8,083 bases of DNA from Alphaproteobacteria bacterium. GTDB lineage: Bacteria; Pseudomonadota; Alphaproteobacteria; Caulobacterales; Maricaulaceae. Location of the stretch: positions 1 through 8,083 of the forward strand of contig JAUIEH010000103.1 in assembly GCA_030428405.1 (NCBI GenBank), read 5' to 3'. The position numbers were made by a program, and so were the translations under genes. This document shows, one piece after another, positions 1-4,608 of the stretch. Below the pieces are notes generated by a model. The model saw nothing but the letters and a program-made list of their open reading frames with translations. It was not told the origin of the DNA and ran no database searches. How positions within the stretch are numbered: the first letter of the stretch is position 1; each line of letters opens with the position of its first letter.

Positions 1-586
1 CGGCGAAGCGCAAATAGGACGTCGGCATGAACTGGGTCATGCCCATCGCGCCGGCCCAGCCGCCGACAAGCTGATCGCGCGTGGCGCGTCCGGAGGCGAG
101 AATGTCGAGCACGGCCATCAGCTCGCCCTCGAACAATGCGCGGCGGCGGCCTTCCCAGGCGAGCGTGGCCAGCGCGCGCACGACATCATTGTCGCCGATG
201 AACGAGCCGTAATTGCTTTCCAACGCCCAGATCGCGAGCAGCGCTTCGGGGTCAACGCCATAGCGCGTGTTGAGGTCGGCGAGCAGCGAGGCCTCTGAGG
301 CGCGATATTCGCGGCCGTTCTCAATGCGCGCTTCAGAGGCGGCGCTGTCGAGATATTCCCAGATCGGGCGGACATGCTCCGGCTGAGAGCGGTCGAGCTC
401 GATGGCGCGCATATTCGGCTCCACGCCCGCGAGCATTTCCTGCACAAGCGCGCGCGAATGGCCCGCGGCCACGGCGCGTTGGGTGAAGCCGGAACGCCAG
501 CTTGCAAATGTCTCGCTTTGCGCCATCGCAGCGCTTGCAGCGAACAGCGCGGCGATCAACGCCGCAGTAACTCGCAGTATGGTCAT
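1..586 (-). CDS. Lytic murein transglycosylase, MltB family (3' end cut by window edge)
   Basis: Periplasmic enzyme expected to cleave the MurNAc-GlcNAc bond of peptidoglycan with formation of 1,6-anhydro-MurNAc, acting in wall turnover. Read from the reverse complement: ATG at 586-584, open to the left edge, 195 codons visible. Residues 1-22 form a signal peptide with a hydrophobic core and a SAAMA cleavage region before Gln23. There is no lipobox cysteine, so it looks soluble rather than a lipoprotein. The family signature ALESNYG lies at residues 121-127, with Glu123 as the predicted catalytic acid, and GGWAGAMGMTQFMPTSYL follows at about 175-192. The GMTQ form, rather than GQTQ, suits the alphaproteobacterial MltB_2-type subgroup. 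The start is supported by GAGGAG (complement of 594-599), 7 nt upstream. It is divergent from rpmJ. The rest of the catalytic domain and any peptidoglycan-binding domain lie outside the window. Family assignment is firm; the exact paralogue is not. Confidence 0.93.
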   Translation of the reverse strand, partial: MTILRVTAALIAALFAASAAMAQSETFASWRSGFTQRAVAAGHSRALVQEMLAGVEPNMRAIELDRSQPEHVRPIWEYLDSAASEARIENGREYRASEASLLADLNTRYGVDPEALLAIWALESNYGSFIGDNDVVRALATLAWEGRRRALFEGELMAVLDILASGRATRDQLVGGWAGAMGMTQFMPTSYLRFA

Positions 587-652
587 GGCCAGGCTCCTCG
601 ACGCCGTTTCAGGACGTTTCGTTTCGGCTCGCAGTCGTTACGCGCGGATGCG

Positions 653-681
653 TTGACTTCGCAAGTTCTCATAACTAGGTT
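653..681 (+). promoter_or_regulatory. Candidate sigma-70-type promoter for rpmJ
   Basis: TTGACT at 653-658 matches five of six bases of the -35 consensus. At the standard 17-nt spacing the -10 position reads TAGGTT (676-681), which keeps only the first, second and last consensus bases. The nearby TAACTA at 672-677 is too close. The location, about 45 nt ahead of rpmJ in a divergent gap, is right, but the -10 is poor. Low confidence. Confidence 0.3.
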
Positions 682-707
682 CCGCGCTCGATTTTTCACC
701 TTGATGT

Positions 708-713
708 AAGGGA
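708..713 (+). promoter_or_regulatory. Ribosome binding site of rpmJ
   Basis: AAGGGA lies 10 nt before the ATG at 724. It fixes the start of a gene too short for routine ORF calling. Its AAGG also forms the right arm of a 4-bp inverted repeat with CCTT at 699-702. Confidence 0.55.
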
Positions 714-723
714 TCGCAGGGCG

Positions 724-849
724 ATGAAGGTCCGCAGCTCATTGAAATCACTGAAGGACCGTCATAGCGGCTGCCAGGTGGTGCGCCGCAGAGGGCGCGT
801 CTACGTCATCAATAAGCAAGATCCGCGCTTTAAGGCGCGGCAGGGCTGA
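724..849 (+). CDS. rpmJ: 50S ribosomal protein L36 (bL36), zinc-free form
   Basis: Encodes the smallest protein of the large ribosomal subunit, which binds 23S rRNA. The 41-residue translation starts MKVRSSLKSLKDRH and ends PRFKARQG, a near-complete match to the L36 pattern as I know it from Alphaproteobacteria. It is strongly basic. The classical C+ form carries a CXXC-type zinc site. Here only Cys17 and His14 of such a site remain, and an Asn stands in the VYVINK segment, so this is the C- (zinc-independent) form, resembling E. coli YkgO in the HxxCQ and GRxYVI segments. An AAGGGA ribosome site sits 10 nt upstream. The HAD-hydrolase gene begins 6 nt after the stop, so co-transcription is likely. 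The gene is complete and its identity is secure. Confidence 0.96.
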   Translation: MKVRSSLKSLKDRHSGCQVVRRRGRVYVINKQDPRFKARQG

Positions 850-855
850 TTGCTG

Positions 856-1503
856 ATGGCGGCGCTCAACGCGCCGCCTCGCGCGGTTCTGTTTGATCTT
901 GGCGGCGTGCTGGTCGACTGGGACCCGCGCCGGCTTTACCGCAAGCTGTTGTCGGATGAGGCCGAGGTTGAGCGCTTTCTCGCCGAGGTCTGCACGATGG
1001 AATGGCACGGCGCGCATGATGCGGGCGCGTCCATGGCGGACAATGCGCCGGCGCTGATTGCGCGCTTCCCGCACTACGAAGCTGAAATCCTCGCCTGGAA
1101 TACGCGCTGGCCGGAAATGTTCGACGGTGAGATCGACGGCGTCGCCGCCGTGATCGAACGCCTCGACGACGCCCAAATTCCCGTTTACGCCTTGAGCAAT
1201 CTTCCCGCTGAAAAGTGGGGTCATATCGAGGAAACCTATCCGGTGACGCGCCGGTTCCGCGATGTGATCGTTTCCGGAGAAGAAGGCGTGAAAAAGCCCG
1301 ACCGACGAATTTTCGAGATTACAGCGCAGCGCCTCGGCGAAGCGCCGCAAAACGTGGTGTTTTTCGACGATTTGCAGACCAATGTGGACGCCGCACGGGC
1401 CTTTGGCTTCGACGCCGTGTTGTTCAAAACCGCAGCCGGCATGCGCGAGGCGCTGAGCGCGCGCGGGCTTGGCGAAGTGTTCGCCCGGGATGGCGCGCTA
1501 TGA
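856..1503 (+). CDS. HAD-superfamily hydrolase (YihX/haloacid dehalogenase-like phosphatase)
   Basis: A 215-residue cytoplasmic hydrolase, probably a phosphatase for a small phosphorylated metabolite; the substrate cannot be read from sequence. All HAD motifs are visible. Motif I is FDLGGVLVDW with nucleophile Asp14. Motif II is ALSN with Ser114. Motif III is the Lys in KKPDRRIFE (Lys147). Motif IV is FFDDLQTN (Asp171/Asp172). The position two after the nucleophile is Gly16 rather than the acid/base Asp, as in the YihX-like DLGN subgroup, which argues against a typical phosphoserine phosphatase or beta-phosphoglucomutase. Residues 22-95 form the helical cap. I chose ATG 856; an in-frame TTG at 850 would add two residues, but AGGG at 842-845 fits 856 well. 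The gene follows rpmJ by 6 nt and overlaps the next gene by ATGA. Haloacid dehalogenase activity is possible but less likely. Confidence 0.9.
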   Translation: MAALNAPPRAVLFDLGGVLVDWDPRRLYRKLLSDEAEVERFLAEVCTMEWHGAHDAGASMADNAPALIARFPHYEAEILAWNTRWPEMFDGEIDGVAAVIERLDDAQIPVYALSNLPAEKWGHIEETYPVTRRFRDVIVSGEEGVKKPDRRIFEITAQRLGEAPQNVVFFDDLQTNVDAARAFGFDAVLFKTAAGMREALSARGLGEVFARDGAL

Positions 1504-2147
1504 AGCTTGTCTTCGCTACGATTGCAGCACTTTCGGTCAGCCTGGCCGGCGCGCCGGTCCGCGCGCAGGACGACGCAGCGCCACTCGACGAGCCGACGAT
1601 TGAAACGACGCCGCTCGATGCGGCTGGCGAGGCTGATGACGCCGAAGAGCGCCAGGAGCCGCTGGAGCCCGCCGATCTCGACGAATTATTCGAAGACCTT
1701 GCCGCTGCGCAGACCGAGGAAGACGCCGCCTTCATCGCGGAGGAGATCGAGACCTTCTGGCGCGAGGATGGCGGACCGACGGCCGAGCTGCTGGTGGCGC
1801 GCGCGCTCGAGGCCGCAGAGGAGGGCGAAAGCGCGGTGGCGCGCGAACTCGTGACCGGCGCGCTGGAGCTTGAACCCGAATACGCTTGGGGCTGGGCGCA
1901 AAGCGCGCTCATATCCTTTGCGGACTCAGACCATGTCGAGGCGATCGCCAGCATCCAGCACGCGCTGGAGCTTGAGCCGCGGCTCTATGAAGCGCTGTTC
2001 GGCCTCGGCGCCGTTCTGGAGGATATGGAGCGATGGGAAGGCGCTTACGCCGCCTATGAACAGGCGCTCGAGATCTACCCGATGCACGCCGAGGCGCGCG
2101 AGCGTCTCGAAGATATCGCCCCGCGCGCCCACGGCCGCGACCTCTAA
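1500..2147 (+). CDS. Exported acidic tetratricopeptide-repeat protein
   Basis: A 215-residue protein of unknown specific role. Residues 1-22 form a Sec signal peptide (hydrophobic core, then VRA before Gln23), so the mature protein should be periplasmic. Residues 23-60 are a low-complexity linker rich in Asp, Glu, Ala and Pro. From about residue 93 there are three TPR-like units, the last two clearest: ALELEPEY near 121-128, HALELEPRLYEALFGLGAVL near 154-173, and YEQALEIYP at 186-194. TPRs mediate protein-protein contacts. The protein is strikingly acidic throughout. The start is ATG 1500, overlapping the HAD stop by four bases (ATGA), which implies translational coupling. The frame stays open upstream to 1215, but that stretch is the out-of-frame shadow of the HAD gene and the signal peptide decides the start. 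No partner can be named from context. Confidence 0.85.
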   Translation: MKLVFATIAALSVSLAGAPVRAQDDAAPLDEPTIETTPLDAAGEADDAEERQEPLEPADLDELFEDLAAAQTEEDAAFIAEEIETFWREDGGPTAELLVARALEAAEEGESAVARELVTGALELEPEYAWGWAQSALISFADSDHVEAIASIQHALELEPRLYEALFGLGAVLEDMERWEGAYAAYEQALEIYPMHAEARERLEDIAPRAHGRDL

Positions 2148-2186
2148 GCGCGCGGTTCTTGCGTTGCGCCAGGTGCTGCGCGTCTC

Positions 2187-3131
2187 ATGACATTTCTCAC
2201 ATTGATCGTTCTCGCGACCGTCTTGATCGCTGTCTGCGCCGCCGTCGCGTGGTCGTTTGCGTTCGAGCGCCGCGCCGAGCGTCGCTGGACGCCGGAGGGC
2301 CGCTTCATCGATGCGGGCGGCCACCGGCTGCACATCAGGCAAGCCGGCGCTTCCGGTCCGGCGATCGTTCTTATCCACGGCGCAGGCGGCAGCGCACGCG
2401 AGATCATGTGGCTGATCGGGGACAAGCTCGCGCGCGAGGCGCGCGTCTATGCGCTCGACCGTCCCGGCTTCGGCGCCTCGCCCGCCATGGGCGGCCGCAT
2501 CCGTCTGAAGCGACACGCCGAAGCCGTCGCAGCGATGATCGCTGCGGAGGGGCTCGAGCGGCCGATCGTCATCGGCCATTCCTATGGCGGCGCAGTGGCT
2601 TTGCGTCTCGCCGTCGATAATCCCGGCCTCGCTTCGAGCTATCTCTTGTTGGGCACGGCGAGCCACGGCGATGTCGGGCCCGTTGCGGGCTATAACCACA
2701 TCGCCGCCGCGCCGCTGATTGGGGGATTGTTCTGCCGCACCTTGCCGGCCTTGCTCGGCCCCGCACGTTTGAAGGCGGGCGCGGCGCGCACTTTCCATCC
2801 CGACGCGATGCCCGAGGGCTATGTTGAGGCCGCCGCCATTGCGCAGCTCTTCCGCGCCGCGACGTTTCGCGCCAATGCGCGCGACTTGTCGGTCGTCAAT
2901 TCGGAGCTGAAGGCGCAGAGCAAGCGCTATTGCGACATCACCGAGCCGGTCGTTCTCATCGCAGGCGGCAGGGACAAGACCGTGTTGACCAAGGGACATT
3001 CCGAGCGTCTGGCGACGGTCTTGCCGAACGCCCAGCTCGCCGTTCTGCCGGATAGCGGGCACATGCCGCATGCCGGCGATTTCGAGTTGATGCGCGAACA
3101 TCTGCGCGCGCTGACGGAGCGGCGCGGATGA
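2187..3131 (+). CDS. Membrane-anchored alpha/beta-hydrolase fold protein
   Basis: A 314-residue alpha/beta hydrolase. Residues 2-24 form one hydrophobic segment followed by FERRAERR, consistent with an N-terminal anchor; positive charges after it suggest the enzyme domain may stay on the cytoplasmic side, though an uncleaved export signal is also possible. The catalytic triad is readable: the oxyanion-loop HGAGG at 64-68, nucleophile elbow GHSYGG with Ser132, acid Asp263 in GGRDKTV, and His292 in DSGHMPH. DRPGFGAS at 91-98 is the usual strand-4 segment of this fold. The lid, about 155-230, is helical and shows no substrate-specific signature, so esterase, lipase or other C-C/ester hydrolase activity remain open. 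The gene lies 39 nt after the TPR gene with a weak AGGTG ribosome site (2171-2175), and its stop overlaps the next start by ATGA. Confidence 0.88.
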   Translation: MTFLTLIVLATVLIAVCAAVAWSFAFERRAERRWTPEGRFIDAGGHRLHIRQAGASGPAIVLIHGAGGSAREIMWLIGDKLAREARVYALDRPGFGASPAMGGRIRLKRHAEAVAAMIAAEGLERPIVIGHSYGGAVALRLAVDNPGLASSYLLLGTASHGDVGPVAGYNHIAAAPLIGGLFCRTLPALLGPARLKAGAARTFHPDAMPEGYVEAAAIAQLFRAATFRANARDLSVVNSELKAQSKRYCDITEPVVLIAGGRDKTVLTKGHSERLATVLPNAQLAVLPDSGHMPHAGDFELMREHLRALTERRG

Positions 3132-3832
3132 GCAAGGCGCGTATCGCTCATGCTCTGGCTTATCCGTTTGCGCCGCGGCCGGACGCTTTCGTGTTCGAAA
3201 ATGGTCAGGCGCGCGTGTTCGACGCCGAACGCGACGGTGCGCTGCTCGAGGAGCGCGTGCCGATCCTTGCGACGGGGTCCAACGCCTCGCCGCAGCGGCT
3301 CTTAGAGAAATTCGGTCCCGGCCACGCCATCGCCGTCACGCGTGCGGTCGTACCCGATCACGTCGTCGCGCATTCCGCCAAGTTCGCCGCCTATGCCTCC
3401 ATTCCGGCCACGCTGCATCGCTGGGAAGGCGCGCGCGTGCGGGTGCACGTCACTTGGCTGACCGCGCCGCAGCTTGAAATCATGGATGAAACCGAAACCC
3501 TCGGCCGTGCTTATGACCGCGTCGGCGTCACCGCCGAATTTCTCGACGCACCGTCCGCCGCGCCCGCGCAGGTCTATGTCAGCCGGTCAGGCGCATTATC
3601 GCTCGATGGCGCTGTGGTCTCGCCAAGCGCTGCTCTTCTCGAGCACCAATGCGCCGGGCCCGTCCGGCTGGATCAGCGCGCCGCCCAGGAATGCGCAATG
3701 CGCATCCTGGAGCTCGACGGTCCGGTTGAGGACTTCATCGCGGAAAACCTCGCGGATGCGGAACTGCGCGCGCGACGTTCCGCACAATTGTCTGAGCGTG
3801 CGGGCCTTCCTTACGCGCCCAGCCGCGCATAG
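3128..3832 (+). CDS. Conserved-looking protein of unknown function with GSN motif, possibly gamma-glutamylcyclotransferase-like
   Basis: A 234-residue soluble protein with no signal peptide or membrane segment. The clearest motif is VPILATGSNASPQRLLEKFG at residues 44-63. A hydrophobic strand followed by GSN and then a helix starting at SPQRL resembles the YGSN(L/M) segment that binds substrate in the gamma-glutamylcyclotransferase fold. AAYASIPATLH (87-97), VRVHVTWLT (104-112) and LEIMDETE (116-123) look like further conserved blocks, and an acidic residue of the last might serve as the general acid. I recall similar uncharacterised bacterial proteins but cannot name a family. ATG 3128 overlaps the alpha/beta-hydrolase stop by ATGA, with GGAG at 3116-3119 as ribosome site, so the two are probably made together. 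The gene call is firm; the fold suggestion is tentative. Confidence 0.8.
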   Translation: MSKARIAHALAYPFAPRPDAFVFENGQARVFDAERDGALLEERVPILATGSNASPQRLLEKFGPGHAIAVTRAVVPDHVVAHSAKFAAYASIPATLHRWEGARVRVHVTWLTAPQLEIMDETETLGRAYDRVGVTAEFLDAPSAAPAQVYVSRSGALSLDGAVVSPSAALLEHQCAGPVRLDQRAAQECAMRILELDGPVEDFIAENLADAELRARRSAQLSERAGLPYAPSRA

Positions 3833-3857
3833 CTTGCAGCGCTTGTGAATCATACGC

Positions 3858-3863
3858 GGAGAA
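3858..3863 (+). promoter_or_regulatory. Ribosome binding site of gapR
   Basis: GGAGAA lies 7 nt before ATG 3871, which supports this start over an alternative out-of-frame ATG at 3845. The surrounding 38-nt gap shows no recognisable promoter or terminator. Confidence 0.6.
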
Positions 3864-3870
3864 GCCGTCC

Positions 3871-4143
3871 ATGGACGAGGCGACGACAACAGAAGAACCC
3901 GATGTCATCGGCACAGCCGCGCGCGAGCAATTGCGCGCTTTCGTGGCCCGGGTCGAACGGTTGGAAGAGGAAAAGGCCAATATCCTCGCCGACATCAAAG
4001 AGGTTTACGCCGAAGCCAAATCCATGGGCTTCGACACCAAGGTGCTGCGTCAGGTGATCCGCGTGCGCAAGATGGATCGCGCGGAGCGTCAGGAGCTTGA
4101 AAGCTTGCTCGACCTCTATCTCTCCGCCGTCGGCGAGGTCTGA
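3871..4143 (+). CDS. gapR: GapR / DUF2312 nucleoid-associated protein
   Basis: A 90-residue small chromosome-binding protein. In Caulobacter GapR binds AT-rich and overtwisted DNA ahead of replication and transcription, stimulates topoisomerases and is needed for normal chromosome replication and cell division. Residues 16-49 form a long helix with coiled-coil character (LRAFVARVERLEEEKANI). The family core then reads ADIKEVYAEAKSMGFDTKVLRQVI at 40-63, followed by the basic RVRKMDR at 64-70 and the C-terminal LESLLDLYLSAVG. The basic residues in the middle are where the known protein contacts DNA. Length matches the family. The first 12 residues are variable and acidic. A strong ribosome site supports the start. 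It is followed after 17 nt by a Lys/Arg-rich small protein, presumably from the same message. Family identity is secure; functional equivalence to Caulobacter GapR is inferred. Confidence 0.94.
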   Translation: MDEATTTEEPDVIGTAAREQLRAFVARVERLEEEKANILADIKEVYAEAKSMGFDTKVLRQVIRVRKMDRAERQELESLLDLYLSAVGEV

Positions 4144-4160
4144 TCGCGCAAGGAGCGGCC

Positions 4161-4586
4161 ATGGCGAAACGCGAGGTACCACCGGCCAAGACGCGCCGCG
4201 CGCTCGCCAAGGTCCGGCGCGCGATGGAGAAGGCGAAGTCCGGCGACAACGACGCCGAGCTGACCCGTTGGGAGCGCGAATTCGTCGACGGGCTGGAGGA
4301 GCGGCTGGAGAAATACGGCTCCGCGTTCGCGGACCTCTCCAAAGGCGGCGCGGATGAAGCCTTGTCGCTGCGTCAGGCGCAAAAGCTGCGCGAAGTCGCC
4401 AAGAAAACCCGCAAGCCCCCGGCGCGGCCGAGCAAGCGCAAGGGGCTCAAGCGCGCCGGCGGTTTCGGCCGCAAGAATAAGCCGTACACGCCGCGTATCC
4501 GCGACGTTGACGAAGATGCCCCCGAGCCTGTGTCGAAGCGCCCGCAATTGCGCGTCATCGACGGCGGCGGCGAGGGCGAGGACTGA
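4161..4586 (+). CDS. Basic protein of unknown function downstream of gapR
   Basis: A 141-residue protein I cannot assign to a named family. The start, ATG 4161, has a strong AAGGAG at 4150-4155, 5 nt upstream. The N-terminal 30 residues are basic and helical. Residues 34-81 form a more globular block (LTRWEREFVDGLEERLEKYGSAFADL, then LSLRQAQKLREVAKK) of a kind I recall in small uncharacterised alphaproteobacterial proteins. Residues 81-113 are a Lys/Arg/Pro-rich tail (KKTRKPPARPSKRKGLKRAGG) that would be disordered and could bind nucleic acid. The end is acidic and Gly-rich. There is no signal peptide or membrane segment. Position 17 nt after gapR suggests co-expression and perhaps a nucleoid or RNA-related role, but that is inference. 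It is the last gene of the plus-strand cluster. Confidence 0.78.
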   Translation: MAKREVPPAKTRRALAKVRRAMEKAKSGDNDAELTRWEREFVDGLEERLEKYGSAFADLSKGGADEALSLRQAQKLREVAKKTRKPPARPSKRKGLKRAGGFGRKNKPYTPRIRDVDEDAPEPVSKRPQLRVIDGGGEGED

Positions 4587-4593
4587 GCCGGAG

Positions 4594-4607
4594 CGCGCTG
4601 AGGCGCG
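4594..4607. terminator. Short GC hairpin in the convergent gap (weak terminator candidate)
   Basis: CGCGC, a TGAG loop and GCGCG form a perfect 5-bp stem between the stops of the basic-protein gene (4586) and the RND pump gene (4609). No T tract follows on either strand, so intrinsic termination is doubtful. Rho-dependent termination or read-through would serve equally well. Confidence 0.25.
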
Positions 4608-4608
4608 G

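Larger units (their letters stand above)
587..723. promoter_or_regulatory. Divergent intergenic region between transglycosylase gene and rpmJ
   Basis: This 137-nt gap is the only sizeable non-coding stretch in the window. It separates two genes pointing away from each other, so promoters for both should lie here or just inside. It contains the transglycosylase ribosome site (594-599, minus strand), a candidate plus-strand promoter at 653-681, and the rpmJ ribosome site at 708-713. For the minus strand the best I can find is a TTGCGA/TAACGA-like pair 18 nt apart, which is too weak to call. No clear operator, such as a long inverted repeat, is visible. Confidence 0.6.

Noticed and set aside
748..1350. 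A 200-codon minus-strand open frame
   Set aside because: Antisense to rpmJ and the HAD gene, whose catalytic motifs fix the true strand.
1215..1499. An upstream in-frame extension of the TPR protein
   Set aside because: This stretch is the out-of-frame reading of the HAD gene's 3' half; it is Arg-rich and would bury the signal peptide that starts at 1500.
1926..3101. A 391-codon open frame on the minus strand
   Set aside because: It lies antisense to the TPR and alpha/beta-hydrolase genes, both of which have clear motifs. Its translation is Arg/Ala-rich without domains; long antisense frames are expected in GC-rich DNA.
3847..3851. A GAATC (GANTC, CcrM methylation) site just ahead of gapR
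   Set aside because: Other GANTC sites occur inside coding sequence in this window (for example near 1923 and 6243), so a single site is not evidence of methylation control.
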